A stretch of 64,000 nt of DNA, taken from contig NZ_BMNN01000002.1 in assembly GCF_014646575.1 (NCBI RefSeq), positions 487,619-551,618 on the forward strand, written 5' to 3'. The position numbers and the translations under genes are program-made. Of this stretch, positions 1 through 9,576 are shown one piece after another (within the stretch, counting starts at the first letter, position 1; each line of letters opens with the position of its first letter). The notes under the pieces were generated by a model that ran no database searches, had not been told where the DNA came from, and saw only the letters and a list, made by a program, of their open reading frames with translations. Source of the DNA: Halopseudomonas pertucinogena. GTDB taxonomy: Bacteria; Pseudomonadota; Gammaproteobacteria; Pseudomonadales; Pseudomonadaceae.

Positions 1-531
1 CTGCCGGGCGCGCTGGACACCGGTGCATTGAACGAAGGACAGAAGAGCGTACGCCGCGCCATTCATGTGGCGATCCGCCAGGCTAGCTTGGATATCGGTC
101 AGCATCACAAGTTCAACACGGCGATTGCTGCGGTGATGACGCTGATGAACGTGCTGGAAAAGGCGCCGCGCGACAGCGAGCAGGATCGCGCCGTTCTGCA
201 GGAAGGGCTGGAAACTGTCACCCTGTTGCTGGCTCCGATCACCCCGCACATCGCTCACGCGCTGTGGCAGGCGCTGGGTCACCGGTCGCCGGTGATCGAT
301 GCCGGCTGGCCGCAGCTGGACGAGAGCGCACTGGTGCAGGACAGCCTGCAACTGGTCATTCAGGTCAACGGCAAGCTGCGCGGCCATATCGACGTTGCCG
401 CCGATGCCAGCCGCGAAGCGGTGGAAGCTGCCGCCCGCAGTAACGAGAACGTCCTGCGCTTTACCGAGGGGCTGACCATCCGCAAGGTCATCGTGGTACC
501 GGGCAAGCTCGTCAATATTGTTGCCAACTGA
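1..531 (+). CDS. leuS: Leucyl-tRNA synthetase, C-terminal part (5' end outside window)
   Basis: This is the 3' end of a gene open from the first base; about 176 codons remain. The protein charges tRNA-Leu in the cytoplasm. The visible part is the class I synthetase anticodon-binding helical domain, followed by the small C-terminal domain of bacterial LeuRS, which ends in the typical motif [15 protein letters not shown]. The lptE gene follows 18 bases downstream, then holA, which is the standard Pseudomonas order leuS-lptE-holA. The catalytic and editing domains lie outside the window. Identification rests on the C-terminal motif and this synteny. Confidence 0.93.
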   Translation: MPGALDTGALNEGQKSVRRAIHVAIRQASLDIGQHHKFNTAIAAVMTLMNVLEKAPRDSEQDRAVLQEGLETVTLLLAPITPHIAHALWQALGHRSPVIDAGWPQLDESALVQDSLQLVIQVNGKLRGHIDVAADASREAVEAAARSNENVLRFTEGLTIRKVIVVPGKLVNIVAN

Positions 532-549
532 TAACAACGGAGAATAGGC

Positions 550-1095
550 ATGCGCCTGCAACAATCCCGTCACTTCCTCGGCTGCGCCCTTATCGGTGCC
601 AGCCTCCTGCTCAGCGCCTGCGGCTTTCAGCTGCGTGGCACCGGGGGCGCCAGCATCGGGCTGGACGCGCTGCATGTCAGCGCCCAGGACAGTCACAGCC
701 CGACCCGGCAGCAGCTGGTGGAAACGCTGCGATCCAGCGGCGTGGCGGTGAATGACTCGGCCCGCTACCAGCTTCAGCTGCTGGCCGAACCGGTGCAGCG
801 TCGTGCAGTCAGTTATGCCCGCCGCTCGACGCCGGCCGAATACGAGCTGACCCGCTCCCTGGTATTCCAGATCGCCGACCGCGACGGCCGGCCGCTGATC
901 GGACCGGAAACCCTGACCGTCCGCCGCGCCTACGCGGCAGACCGGGACAACCTGGTCGCCAGCGGGGAAGAGGAGGCGCTGCTGCAACGGGAAATGGGCG
1001 AGGACCTGGTACGCCAGCTGATGTTCCGGTTGTCGGGCATCTCCAGCAGTGACCTGGCCAACCGCGAACAGGCCATCGAGCGCCCGGCCGACTGA
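550..1095 (+). CDS. lptE: LPS-assembly lipoprotein LptE
   Basis: This 181-residue lipoprotein belongs to the outer-membrane LptD-LptE translocon that inserts lipopolysaccharide into the outer leaflet. The N-terminus is a lipoprotein signal with lipobox LLSAC (Cys about residue 24), followed by GFQLRG, a very typical start of mature LptE. A GGAG ribosome site lies just before the ATG. It sits between leuS and holA, as in other pseudomonads and in E. coli. The length fits the family (about 170-200 residues). Confidence 0.93.
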   Translation: MRLQQSRHFLGCALIGASLLLSACGFQLRGTGGASIGLDALHVSAQDSHSPTRQQLVETLRSSGVAVNDSARYQLQLLAEPVQRRAVSYARRSTPAEYELTRSLVFQIADRDGRPLIGPETLTVRRAYAADRDNLVASGEEEALLQREMGEDLVRQLMFRLSGISSSDLANREQAIERPAD

Positions 1096-1100
1096 GCGGC

Positions 1101-2132
1101 ATGAAGCTCAACACCACACAACTGCAGCGCCAGCTCGCCGAGGGCCTGGCGCCTGTCTATGTGGTCAGCGGTGACGAACCGCTGCTGTGTGACGAGAGCG
1201 CAGACCTGATCCGCCGCGCCTGCCGCGAGGCCGGCAGCGAGGAACGATTGGTCTTTCATGTGGACCGCAGCTTCGACTGGAGCCAGGTACGCGAGGCCGG
1301 CAGCAGCCTGTCGCTGTTTGCCCAGAAACGGCTGATCGAGCTGCGCATACCCGGTGGCAAGCCCGGCGATGACGGCACCCGCGCCCTGCTCGCCTGGCTG
1401 GACGACCCGCCCCCGGATACCACCCTGCTGATCAGTCTCCCCCGGCTCGATGCCAGCACCCAGCGCACCAAGTGGGCCAAGACCCTGATCGAGCACCAGC
1501 ACAGCCGCTTCCTGCAGATCTGGCCGGTGGAAGCCCATCAGCTTCCCGCCTGGATGCGTGACCGGCTCGCCGCGGCCGGACTGCATGCCACTCCGGATGC
1601 GCTGGCGCTGCTCAGCGCCCGGGTCGAGGGCAACCTGCTGGCAGCCGTCCAGGAAATAGAGAAGCTGAAGCTGTTCTGCGACGGCGGCCAGGTGGATGTG
1701 GAAACCATCCAGCAGGCGGTGGCCGACAGCGCCCGCTTCGATGTCTTCAAGCTCAGTGACGCCCTGCTGCAGGGCAACGCCCCCCATGCCCTGCGGATAC
1801 TCCACGGACTGCGCGGCGAAGGTGTCGAGGCGCTGATGGTGCTGTGGGCGCTGACCCGCGAGCTGCGCAGCCTGCACAACATGGCCCATGAGCTGGCCCG
1901 GGGCATACCCCTCGATCGTATTCTGGCCAGCCAGCGGCCGCCTATCTGGGAAAAGCGCCGACCGCTCTTCGCCCGCGCAGTTCAGCGCCACCCGGCAGCC
2001 AGCTGGGCTCGGCTGCTGCGCCTGGCCCAGCTGGCCGACGAACAGATCAAGGGCCAGGCCGCGGGCTCGGTCTGGGACAGCCTGGCGCTGATCCTGATCC
2101 AGGCCTGCGGCACCCGCATGAGCCTGGACTGA
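1101..2132 (+). CDS. holA: DNA polymerase III subunit delta
   Basis: This 343-residue protein is the delta subunit of the clamp loader, which opens the beta sliding clamp during replication. The N-terminal half has the degenerate AAA+ fold typical of HolA (VVSGDEPLLCDESAD near residues 21-35). The C-terminal half is the helical collar region, including QLADEQIKGQ. The length is close to E. coli HolA (343 residues). The start lies 5 bases after the lptE stop, so the two are probably cotranscribed. Confidence 0.93.
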   Translation: MKLNTTQLQRQLAEGLAPVYVVSGDEPLLCDESADLIRRACREAGSEERLVFHVDRSFDWSQVREAGSSLSLFAQKRLIELRIPGGKPGDDGTRALLAWLDDPPPDTTLLISLPRLDASTQRTKWAKTLIEHQHSRFLQIWPVEAHQLPAWMRDRLAAAGLHATPDALALLSARVEGNLLAAVQEIEKLKLFCDGGQVDVETIQQAVADSARFDVFKLSDALLQGNAPHALRILHGLRGEGVEALMVLWALTRELRSLHNMAHELARGIPLDRILASQRPPIWEKRRPLFARAVQRHPAASWARLLRLAQLADEQIKGQAAGSVWDSLALILIQACGTRMSLD

Positions 2133-2275
2133 CCCAGCACTGTCGCAGCTTTCTCCTGCCGCCCGGGAACCTGTGCCCACCGGCGCTCTCCAACAGCAAT
2201 AGCCGCCCCGGCGGTGCGTTTCCGATAACGCGCATGCTACAGTGGGCACGAACCTGAAATGCCGGAAGCCGATAC

Positions 2276-3556
2276 ATGTCCAGATTGCCTCTTCGCTCTG
2301 CAGCCCTGTTCCGAACGCTCGTCGCCGTGGGTACCGGTCTGTTGGTTCTTACCGCCTGCGCCGAGAACCGTCTGGAAGCGTCGGTGCAACCCGGAACGGA
2401 CACACCCGCGGCAACCGAGACCACCCAGAGCTTCAGCCAGTGGCGCAACACCTTCCGCCAGCAGGCGCTCGCCCACGGTATTGATGCCAGGCTGTTCGAT
2501 GCCACCTTTCAGGGCCTGGAGCCTGACCCGGCCGTGCTCAACGCCGATCAGAGCCAACCCGAATTCACCCGTCCGGTATGGGCCTATCTCGAAGGTGCCC
2601 TGTCTACCCAGCGCCAGGCTACCGGCCGGGTGATGCTCAACCGCCATGCTGCGACCCTGCAGCAGATTGAGGCGCGCTACGGCGTGGACAGGCATATCCT
2701 GGTCGCCATCTGGGGGCTGGAAAGCAATTTCGGCAGCAATATGGGCGACCGCTCGGTGATCCGCTCGCTGGCCACCCTCGCCCATCAGGGGCGCCGCTCC
2801 GGTTTTGCCCAGACCCAGCTGCTGGCGGCGCTGGAGATCCTCCAGCGTGGTGATGTGTCGGCCGCTAACATGACCGGCTCCTGGGCAGGCGCCATGGGCC
2901 AGACCCAGTTCATCCCCACCACCTATAATGACTACGCCGTGGACTTTGACGGTAACGGCAAGCGCGATATCTGGCACACCGAGGCGGATGCCCTGGCCTC
3001 GGCGGCCAATTATCTGAACGCTTCCAACTGGCAGCGTGGCGCACCCTGGGGCATGGAGGTACGGATGCCGGAGGGATTCGACTACGCAGCGGCAGACATG
3101 TCCATCCGCAAGACGCTTGAGGAGTGGGCGCAGCTCGGCGTGACCGATGCCCGGGGGCGAGCCCTGACCAGCCATCTGCACGAGCCGGCTACCCTCATCC
3201 TGCCCGCCGGCTATCGTGGGCCCGCCTTTCTGATCATGAACAACTTCCGCAGCATCCTGCGCTATAACAACTCCACCAGCTATGCACTGGCAATCAGCCT
3301 GCTGGCGGAGCGTCTGCAGGGCGGCGGGCAGATCGTTGCCAGCTGGCCGACCGATGACGAGCCGCTGTCACGCAGCGAGCGGGTCGAGCTGCAGGAACAG
3401 CTGGAAGCCCAGGGCTACGAGCCCGGTGCCGTGGACGGCATCATCGGCGCCAATACCCGGCAGGCCATCCGGCGCCTGCAGATGGCCCTTGGCTGGCCGG
3501 CGGACGGTTACCCGGACCGGCAACTGCTCAAGGCCCTGCGTCAGACCTCTCGGTAA
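2276..3556 (+). CDS. Lytic murein transglycosylase with peptidoglycan-binding domain (MltB/SltB family)
   Basis: This 426-residue envelope enzyme is predicted to cleave peptidoglycan glycan strands, giving 1,6-anhydro-muramyl ends. The N-terminus carries a lipoprotein-type signal with LTAC (Cys about residue 28). An SLT_2/MltB catalytic domain spans roughly residues 55-340. Its likely catalytic Glu is in WGLESNFGS and it has the typical GAMGQTQFIP motif. A PG_binding_1 domain follows at the C-terminus (about 365-425, with VDGIIGANTRQAIRRLQ). It is monocistronic in appearance and distinct from the second MltB-family gene at 9573-10592. GGAAG upstream supports this start. Confidence 0.9.
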   Translation: MSRLPLRSAALFRTLVAVGTGLLVLTACAENRLEASVQPGTDTPAATETTQSFSQWRNTFRQQALAHGIDARLFDATFQGLEPDPAVLNADQSQPEFTRPVWAYLEGALSTQRQATGRVMLNRHAATLQQIEARYGVDRHILVAIWGLESNFGSNMGDRSVIRSLATLAHQGRRSGFAQTQLLAALEILQRGDVSAANMTGSWAGAMGQTQFIPTTYNDYAVDFDGNGKRDIWHTEADALASAANYLNASNWQRGAPWGMEVRMPEGFDYAAADMSIRKTLEEWAQLGVTDARGRALTSHLHEPATLILPAGYRGPAFLIMNNFRSILRYNNSTSYALAISLLAERLQGGGQIVASWPTDDEPLSRSERVELQEQLEAQGYEPGAVDGIIGANTRQAIRRLQMALGWPADGYPDRQLLKALRQTSR

Positions 3557-3742
3557 CCGATAGCAAATCTCCAATTGTCGGCAGCCGCAAGAAAGCGTAT
3601 AAGGTCTTTTCCAATGGCAACCGGTTTACCGTTTTGAACTCTGTCCCTCCCCGAACATATGCGATGACAGACCGTCTTCGCACTCTCTCCCTACAATTCG
3701 ATTCATCAGTGGCTGCATACGCCGTACCCGTGGAGGCAATCC

Positions 3743-5320
3743 GTGTTTGAGTGGATAGCCGATCCCACCGTATGGGCGGGCCTGTTTGCGCTGATCGCCC
3801 TGGAAATTGTCCTGGGCATCGACAACCTGGTGTTCATCGCCGTTCTGGCAGAAAAGCTGCCACCCAACCAGCGGGACAAGGCCCGGGTCATCGGCCTGTC
3901 ACTGGCACTGGTCATGCGATTGATACTGCTGATGAGCATCGCCTGGCTGGTCACGCTGACCAACCCGCTGTTCCACATCGGCGATCACCCGGTGTCCGGA
4001 CGTGACATCATCATGCTGGCCGGTGGTCTGTTCCTGCTGTTCAAGGCCACCATGGAGTTGCACGAGCGGCTTGAAGGGCGCCAGCATGTGAGCGGTGCCC
4101 GCATCGCCTATTCCAGCTTCGGCGTAGTGGTTACCCAGATCGTCATTCTCGATGCGGTGTTCTCCATCGACTCCGTGATCACCGCCATCGGCATGGCCGA
4201 CGAACTCGCCGTGATGGCGATCGCGATGATCGTGGCCATGGCCATCATGCTGCTGGCCAGCAAGCGGCTGACGCGCTTCGTCAACGCCCACCCGACACTG
4301 ATCATCCTGTGTCTGGGCTTCCTGCTGATGATCGGCTTCAGCCTGATCGCCGAGGGCGTTGGCCTGCACATTCCCAAGGGTTATCTGTACGCAGCGATCG
4401 GCTTTTCGATCATGGTCGAGTTCTTCAACCAGCTGGCACGTCACAACAAGCAGAAGTGGCTGAACACCGGGGGCAACCTGCGCGAGCGCACCGCCAACAA
4501 CATTCTGCGCCTGCTGGGCAAGGCCGACGAGGCCGAGCAGCTTGATGCCGACAGCTCGGCCAGCGAGGATGACCCCGCGCCGGTCTTCCACGAGAACGAG
4601 CGTGACATGATCCGCGGCGTGCTGAGCCTGGCCGACACCAATATCAAGGCGCTGATGACCCCGCGCCGGGAAGTGCATGCACTGGACCTGAGCACCAGCC
4701 TGGAAGAACAGCGCCAGCAGCTGCTGGACTCGCCCTACTCGCGCCTGGCGGTGATCCGCGATGGCAAGCAGGACGAGCCGCTGGGCATCGTGCAGAAGAA
4801 GACCCTGCTGGCGGCCATCCTGCGCGGCGGCGAGCTCGATCTGGAGCAGTACATCGAGCAGCCGGTGGTGCTGTTCGAGACCCAGAGCGCGATCAAGGCG
4901 CTGGAAGCCTTCCGCCATGAGGGCAAGCAGATGGCTTTCGTGGTCGACGAGTTCGGCACCCTGGAGGGTATTGTCAGCCTGACCGACATCATGGAAGCCA
5001 TCGCCGGGGACCTGCCGGAGATCGAACAGGGCATGGGGATGACGCCCAGCGTCGTGGAACTGGAGCCCGGACGCTACGATGTGGATGCCGGCGAGAATCT
5101 GGAGGACATCAACCGCCAGCTTCCCGTGCCGCTGCCACGCAACCCGCTCTATACCACCCTCGCCGGCCTGATCCTGAACCACCTGGAGCACATGCCCGAG
5201 AAGGACGAGATCCTGTCGGTGGACGAGTGGCAGATCCGCATTCTGGAAATCGAGCATATGCGCATCGCCCGGGTGGAGCTGACCCGCCTCGAGAACGGCA
5301 GTTCGCAGCACGGGGAGTAA
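3743..5320 (+). CDS. TerC-family membrane protein with CBS pair and CorC-type domain
   Basis: This 525-residue inner-membrane protein has three parts. First is a TerC domain of about seven membrane segments (residues 1-235) with the acidic motifs [11 protein letters not shown] and DAVFSIDSV. Next is a CBS domain pair (about 285-415), then a CorC/HlyC transporter-associated domain (about 430-520). TerC proteins are linked to metal (notably manganese) efflux and to metalation of exported proteins; the substrate here cannot be read from sequence. The start is GTG, chosen for the GGAGG site 6 bases upstream. The stop codon lies inside the loop of a hairpin terminator (5305-5331). Confidence 0.85.
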   Translation: MFEWIADPTVWAGLFALIALEIVLGIDNLVFIAVLAEKLPPNQRDKARVIGLSLALVMRLILLMSIAWLVTLTNPLFHIGDHPVSGRDIIMLAGGLFLLFKATMELHERLEGRQHVSGARIAYSSFGVVVTQIVILDAVFSIDSVITAIGMADELAVMAIAMIVAMAIMLLASKRLTRFVNAHPTLIILCLGFLLMIGFSLIAEGVGLHIPKGYLYAAIGFSIMVEFFNQLARHNKQKWLNTGGNLRERTANNILRLLGKADEAEQLDADSSASEDDPAPVFHENERDMIRGVLSLADTNIKALMTPRREVHALDLSTSLEEQRQQLLDSPYSRLAVIRDGKQDEPLGIVQKKTLLAAILRGGELDLEQYIEQPVVLFETQSAIKALEAFRHEGKQMAFVVDEFGTLEGIVSLTDIMEAIAGDLPEIEQGMGMTPSVVELEPGRYDVDAGENLEDINRQLPVPLPRNPLYTTLAGLILNHLEHMPEKDEILSVDEWQIRILEIEHMRIARVELTRLENGSSQHGE

Positions 5321-5331
5321 CCCCGTGCTGC
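5305..5331 (+). terminator. Hairpin overlapping the stop of the TerC-CBS gene
   Basis: An 11-bp perfect stem (GCAGCACGGGG / CCCCGTGCTGC) has a 5-base loop that contains the TAA stop. There is no T-run, so it may act as an RNA-stabilising hairpin or a weak terminator. Confidence 0.6.
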
Positions 5332-5430
5332 GGCACCAACCGGGACCCGCTGTGGTAAACTGAGCGCCGGCCACAAGCCGATGTTCGTGTCACTCTACCC
5401 CAGTGAATGCATGCCAGGAGCCCTGAACCG

Positions 5431-6486
5431 ATGTCTGACAACCCGCCCCCCCATGTTGCCAGTGGTGAGAAGTTCCGCACCGCCCAGGGCATAACCGCCA
5501 TCAAGGACGGCCAGAAGAAACGCCGTACCCCTGCCGAACAAGCCACGGTCTTCGAGCCCAAGCCCAGGTGGCTGCGGGTCAAGGCGCCGGGAGGCGATCG
5601 CTTCGAGGCGGTCAAGCGCAACGTCAGCGAGCATCGTCTGAGCACTGTATGCCAGGAGTCCCACTGCCCGAACATGGGCGAGTGCTGGTCCAATGGTACC
5701 GCCACCATCATGCTGATGGGGTCGGTATGCACCCGTGCCTGCCGCTTCTGCGCCGTGGACACCGGCAATCCCAACGGCTGGCTGGATCACGAGGAGCCGG
5801 AGAACACCGCTCGCTCGGTGGAGCTGATGGCGCTGCGCTACATCGTGCTGACCTCGGTAGACCGTGACGACCTGCCCGACGGTGGCGCCGCCCACTATGC
5901 CGCCTGCGTCCGGGCGATCAAGCAGCGGACGCCGCAGGTGGTGGTCGAGGCGCTTACCCCCGATTTCGATGCCGACCTGTCGGCTGTGGAGCTGGTGGTG
6001 GATTCGGGCCTGGAGGTCTTTGCCCAGAATGTCGAGACGGTAGAACGGCTGACGCACGAGGTACGCGACCCGCGTGCCGGCTACGCCAAGACGCTGAAGG
6101 TGCTGGAACATGCCAAGCGCCACCGGCCGCAGGTGCTGACCAAGACCAGTCTGATGGTCGGCCTGGGTGAGACCGACGAGGAGATCATGCAGACCTTCCG
6201 CGAACTGCGGGAGATCAACGTGGATATCGTGACCCTCGGCCAGTACCTGCAACCCACGCGCAATCACCTGCCGGTCAAGCGCTGGGTCAGCCCTGAGGAG
6301 TTCAACCGGTTCCGTGATCTGGGCCTGGAGATGGGCTTCATGGAGGTGGCAGCGGGGCCGCTGGTCCGCTCCAGCTACCGTGCCGACCGGGTATTCGAGA
6401 AGAACAATCTGGGTCTGGCAGCACCGGGGGCCGTCCCCGGGCAGACCGTCGATGCCAACCTGATCCCGGCGCTCAATATCAAGTAA
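5431..6486 (+). CDS. lipA: Lipoyl synthase (divergent type)
   Basis: This radical-SAM enzyme inserts two sulfurs into octanoyl groups on lipoate-dependent enzymes. Two cysteine sets are visible: the auxiliary cluster [12 protein letters not shown] and the radical-SAM motif CTRACRFC. The C-terminal RSSYRADR motif supplies the serine that ligates the auxiliary cluster. An in-frame ATG exists 24 bases upstream (5407), but AGGAG at 5416-5420 is placed correctly for the ATG at 5431, giving 351 residues. From memory, the sequence differs clearly from the LipA of P. aeruginosa and P. putida (for example [14 protein letters not shown] in place of PFCDVGHGRP). It also faces lipB instead of running with it. 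See findings. Confidence 0.92.
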   Translation: MSDNPPPHVASGEKFRTAQGITAIKDGQKKRRTPAEQATVFEPKPRWLRVKAPGGDRFEAVKRNVSEHRLSTVCQESHCPNMGECWSNGTATIMLMGSVCTRACRFCAVDTGNPNGWLDHEEPENTARSVELMALRYIVLTSVDRDDLPDGGAAHYAACVRAIKQRTPQVVVEALTPDFDADLSAVELVVDSGLEVFAQNVETVERLTHEVRDPRAGYAKTLKVLEHAKRHRPQVLTKTSLMVGLGETDEEIMQTFRELREINVDIVTLGQYLQPTRNHLPVKRWVSPEEFNRFRDLGLEMGFMEVAAGPLVRSSYRADRVFEKNNLGLAAPGAVPGQTVDANLIPALNIK

Positions 6487-6502
6487 CCGGTCACCCCATG
6501 GA

Positions 6503-6522
6503 GGGCGGGCGCCAGCCCGCCC
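6503..6522. terminator. Bidirectional hairpin between lipA and lipB
   Basis: An 8-bp GC stem (GGGCGGGC / GCCCGCCC) with loop GCCA lies between two convergent genes and ends 2 bases before the lipB stop codon. No clear T-run is seen on either side. Confidence 0.65.
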
Positions 6523-6524
6523 GC

Positions 6525-7160
6525 TCAGGCGTTGCCTGCCACCCCGCCATAACCCAGTCGCCTGCGCAGGACCTTCTCCAGCCGCCGGGCCACTTCACCG
6601 ATATCAACCGGCGCGGAGACCTGTTCGCCCAGCTGGGTCATCCGCAGACCGCTGTAGCCGCACGGATTGATGCGACTGAAGGGTTGCATATCCATGTCCA
6701 CGTTCAGCGCCAGGCCATGGAATGAACAGCCCCGGCGTACCCGCAACCCGAGCGAGGCGATCTTCGCGCCGTCCACATATACGCCCGGGGCGTCCGGCTT
6801 CGGTGCAGCTTCCACGCCGTAGCCGGCCAGCAGTTCGACCAGACTCTCCTCCATGGCGGTCACCAGTTCGCGTACGCCCAGACCGCGCCGGCGCAGGTCG
6901 AGCATCAGATAGCCCACCAGCTGACCCGGCCCGTGATAGGTGACCTGGCCGCCACGCTCGACCTGGATCACAGGGATGTCGCCGGCCGCCAGCACATGCT
7001 CGGCCTTGCCTGCCTGCCCCTGGGTGAATACCGGGGGATGCTGCAGCAGCCAGATTTCGTCCGGCGTGGCGGCATCACGCTCGGCGGTCAGCCTGCGCAT
7101 GGCGTCGAGAGTGGGCTGGTAATCCACCAGCCCGAGGTGGCGAACGATCAGCTCCGCCAT
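6525..7160 (-). CDS. lipB: Octanoyl-ACP:protein N-octanoyltransferase
   Basis: This 211-residue enzyme moves octanoyl groups from acyl carrier protein to lipoyl domains, the step before LipA. The motif [12 protein letters not shown] and the catalytic pair, Cys in NPCGYSG and Lys in AKIASLG, are present. The ATG overlaps the ybeD stop (TGATG), which indicates translational coupling; a GTG one codon upstream is less likely. It is the last gene of the minus-strand cell-wall operon. Confidence 0.95.
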   Translation of the reverse strand: MAELIVRHLGLVDYQPTLDAMRRLTAERDAATPDEIWLLQHPPVFTQGQAGKAEHVLAAGDIPVIQVERGGQVTYHGPGQLVGYLMLDLRRRGLGVRELVTAMEESLVELLAGYGVEAAPKPDAPGVYVDGAKIASLGLRVRRGCSFHGLALNVDMDMQPFSRINPCGYSGLRMTQLGEQVSAPVDIGEVARRLEKVLRRRLGYGGVAGNA

Positions 7161-7435
7161 CACAGTACCATGTGCACCTGGCCGGTCGCCTTGAGGTCAG
7201 CATGCAATTGCTGCAGCTGCTCTTCACTGGTGGCGGTGATGACCAGTCGCAGGGACTGGAAACGGCCGTTCTTGCTGTCCTGCACCTGCAGCCGGCTGGC
7301 GTCGAGCGCAGGGTCATGTCTGCGTACCACCTCCAGCACCTGCTCGGTGACCACCAGGCCCGCATTGCAGATCACCTTGATCGGATAGTCGCAGGGGAAC
7401 TCGATCTTCGGCGCATCGGGGGTCTTGTCACTCAT
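7160..7435 (-). CDS. ybeD: YbeD/DUF493 family protein
   Basis: This 91-residue ferredoxin-like-fold protein starts [21 protein letters not shown]. The conserved FPCDYPIK and VIxTATSxEQL patterns mark the DUF493 (YbeD) family, which is almost always encoded between dacA and lipB, as here. The function is unknown; a regulatory role has been suggested from its fold. The reading frame stays open further upstream to 7522, but that part overlaps the end of dacA and looks non-coding, so the ATG at 7435 is preferred. Confidence 0.88.
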   Translation of the reverse strand: MSDKTPDAPKIEFPCDYPIKVICNAGLVVTEQVLEVVRRHDPALDASRLQVQDSKNGRFQSLRLVITATSEEQLQQLHADLKATGQVHMVL

Positions 7436-7448
7436 GGCTGCGCTCCGC

Positions 7449-8639
7449 TCAGTTGAACAGGCCGTAGAAGAACAGCCGGATGCTGTCCCACAGACGACCG
7501 AACAAGCCGGCCTCCTCGACATCAGCCAATGCCACCAGCTCGCCGGTGTGAACCACCTCCTCGCCCATCTTCACCTCCACCTGGCCCAGTACGTCGCCGG
7601 CGGCGATCGGCGCCTTGATGGTCGAGTCCAGGGTGACGGTGGCTTCCAGTTTCTCGGCCTGACCCTTGGGCAGGGTCAGCACCAGCCCGTCGGCGAGCCC
7701 TGCATCAACCTGAGCGTCCTTGCCAGCCCATACCCGGGCGGTGGAGATCACTTCGCCCGGCTGGTAGAAGTGGCGGGTCTCGAAGAAGCGGAAGCCCCAG
7801 GTGAGCAGCTTCTGCGTTTCGGCGGCCCGGGCCTGCTCGCTGACGGTGCCCATAACAACCGAGATCAGCCGCATGCCGTCGCGCTTGGCCGAGGCCACAA
7901 GGCAGTAACCGGCTTCATCGGTATGGCCGGTCTTGAGCCCGTCGACAGTGCTGTCGCGCCAGAGCATCAGGTTGCGGTTGGGTTGGCGGATGTCGTTCCA
8001 GACGTATTCCTTTTCCTTGTAGAGCTGATAGTGCTCGGGATCATCCTCGATGATCGCCTTGGCCAGGATCGCCATGTCGCGGGCACTGGAAACGTGATTC
8101 TCGCCCGGCAGGCCGGTGGAGTTCTCGAAGTGGGTATTAGTCATGCCCAGTCGGCGGGCATGGCTGTTCATCAGATCGGCGAAGGCCTCTTCGCTGCCGG
8201 CGATATGCTCTGCCACCGCCACACTGGCATCGTTACCGGACTGGATGATGATCCCGCGCAGCAGGTCGATCAGCGGCACCCGATTGCCCACTTCGATGAA
8301 CATCTTCGAGCCGCCCATGCGCCAGGCCTTCTCGCTGACCAGAACCTCGTCCTCCTCCTTCAGCTGACCACGCAGGATTTCCATGCTGGCGATGTAGCTG
8401 GTCATCATCTTGGTCAGGCTGGCCGGCGGCAGCGGCGTGTCGGCATTGTGCTCGGTCAGCACCTTGCCGCTGTCGGCATCGATCAGCAGATAACTGGTCG
8501 CCGCGACAGTGGGCGCCGGCGGCATCAGCGGCGCCGCGGCCTGGGGCTGCGGCTGTGGCTGCGGCGTTTGCGCCGCGACCATCGGGACCAGCAGCACGGC
8601 AGTGGAAACCAACAGGGAATGGATAATCTTCTTGAACAT
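7449..8639 (-). CDS. dacA: D-alanyl-D-alanine carboxypeptidase (PBP5/6 family)
   Basis: This penicillin-binding protein removes the terminal D-Ala from peptidoglycan pentapeptides. It has a signal peptide, a Pro/Gln-rich stretch after cleavage (PQPQPQPQ) and the active-site motif SLTK. The second motif is SGN (QSGNDASVA) and the third is KTG (DGLKTGHTDE). A PBP5 C-terminal beta domain and a C-terminal amphipathic helix (FGRLWDSIRLFFYGLFN) follow, and the helix anchors the enzyme to the inner membrane. The start at MFKKIIHS gives 396 residues and a normal signal peptide; an upstream ATG would add 12 non-signal-like residues. It lies 49 bases after rlpA. Confidence 0.95.
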   Translation of the reverse strand: MFKKIIHSLLVSTAVLLVPMVAAQTPQPQPQPQAAAPLMPPAPTVAATSYLLIDADSGKVLTEHNADTPLPPASLTKMMTSYIASMEILRGQLKEEDEVLVSEKAWRMGGSKMFIEVGNRVPLIDLLRGIIIQSGNDASVAVAEHIAGSEEAFADLMNSHARRLGMTNTHFENSTGLPGENHVSSARDMAILAKAIIEDDPEHYQLYKEKEYVWNDIRQPNRNLMLWRDSTVDGLKTGHTDEAGYCLVASAKRDGMRLISVVMGTVSEQARAAETQKLLTWGFRFFETRHFYQPGEVISTARVWAGKDAQVDAGLADGLVLTLPKGQAEKLEATVTLDSTIKAPIAAGDVLGQVEVKMGEEVVHTGELVALADVEEAGLFGRLWDSIRLFFYGLFN

Positions 8640-8688
8640 GGTGCTCACTGTCTTGGATGTGTATGTTGAACGCAAGGTCGCATGCCCG

Positions 8689-9576
8689 TCAGTTGGTACT
8701 GACCAGCGTCGGGCTGCCCAGATTTGCCAGGCGCAATCTTTCCATCAGCTGCTGCGCTTCATCATGGCTGTCGACCGGCCCCAGACGGACGCGGTGCAAT
8801 GTGCGCGCGTCGACCTCGACCGGACTGACGAATACCGGTGCCTGGACCAGTCCCTGTATTTCACGCCGCAACTGCTCTGCGGCCTGGTCCGAAGCGAAGG
8901 CGCCCACCTGCAGATACAGGCCGCCCTCCAATGCCGCCGTCTGCGCGGCCCGGCTCGCCGACCGGGGCTGAGCCGCGGCCACCGAGGCGGCACCACCGTT
9001 CTGCTGCTGCCAGACGACCGGGTCGATCCCTTCCACCCGGACGCGGGCAGTACCGCGCTCGGCAAAGCCGAGCTTGACCGCCCCTGCATAGGACAGGTCG
9101 ATGATGCGGTCGGAATGGAACGGACCGCGGTCATTGACCCGCACGATTATACTGCGTTGGTTGTCCAGATTGGTCACCCGGACGTAGGTCGGCAGCGGCA
9201 GCGTCTTGTGCGCCGCCGTCATCCCGTACAGGTCGTAGTTTTCGCCATTGGCGGTCAGCTGGCCGTGAAACTTGGTGCCGTACCAGGAGGCCAGGCCGGT
9301 CTCCCGATAGTTGCGGCCATCCTGCATGGGCGTGTAGCTGCGGCCGAGCACGCTGTAGGGTGAGGCCTTGTAGGGGCCGTAATGCGGCGTCGGTACGGCA
9401 TCGGGAATCTGCGATACGTCCCGGAAATAGCTCGGCGCGCCGTCCTGCGCCGGGCGGGTCGCGGCCACTCCGCCGCTGTCACTGCGCTTGCCGGGCGAGG
9501 ATGAACAGGCTGCCAGCAGCGCCATCAGCAGGCAGACGGCAACGGCACGGTGGCGGCCGCGCAACGGCTTGATCAT
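8689..9576 (-). CDS. rlpA: Septal ring lytic transglycosylase RlpA
   Basis: This 295-residue lipoprotein (lipobox LAAC) has a double-psi beta-barrel catalytic domain (about 85-180, with GLASWYG, the TAAHKTLP histidine and the NDRGPF aspartate). A SPOR domain follows at the C-terminus (about 215-290) and binds denuded glycan strands. In P. aeruginosa RlpA cleaves stem-peptide-free peptidoglycan at the septum. The start ATG overlaps the mltB stop (ATGA), so the two are translationally coupled. Confidence 0.94.
   Translation of the reverse strand: MIKPLRGRHRAVAVCLLMALLAACSSSPGKRSDSGGVAATRPAQDGAPSYFRDVSQIPDAVPTPHYGPYKASPYSVLGRSYTPMQDGRNYRETGLASWYGTKFHGQLTANGENYDLYGMTAAHKTLPLPTYVRVTNLDNQRSIIVRVNDRGPFHSDRIIDLSYAGAVKLGFAERGTARVRVEGIDPVVWQQQNGGAASVAAAQPRSASRAAQTAALEGGLYLQVGAFASDQAAEQLRREIQGLVQAPVFVSPVEVDARTLHRVRLGPVDSHDEAQQLMERLRLANLGSPTLVSTN

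Noticed and set aside
3899-5374. A 491-codon open frame on the minus strand
   Set aside because: It is the complement of the TerC-CBS gene, whose domains are clear; the shadow protein is His/Gln-rich without motifs.
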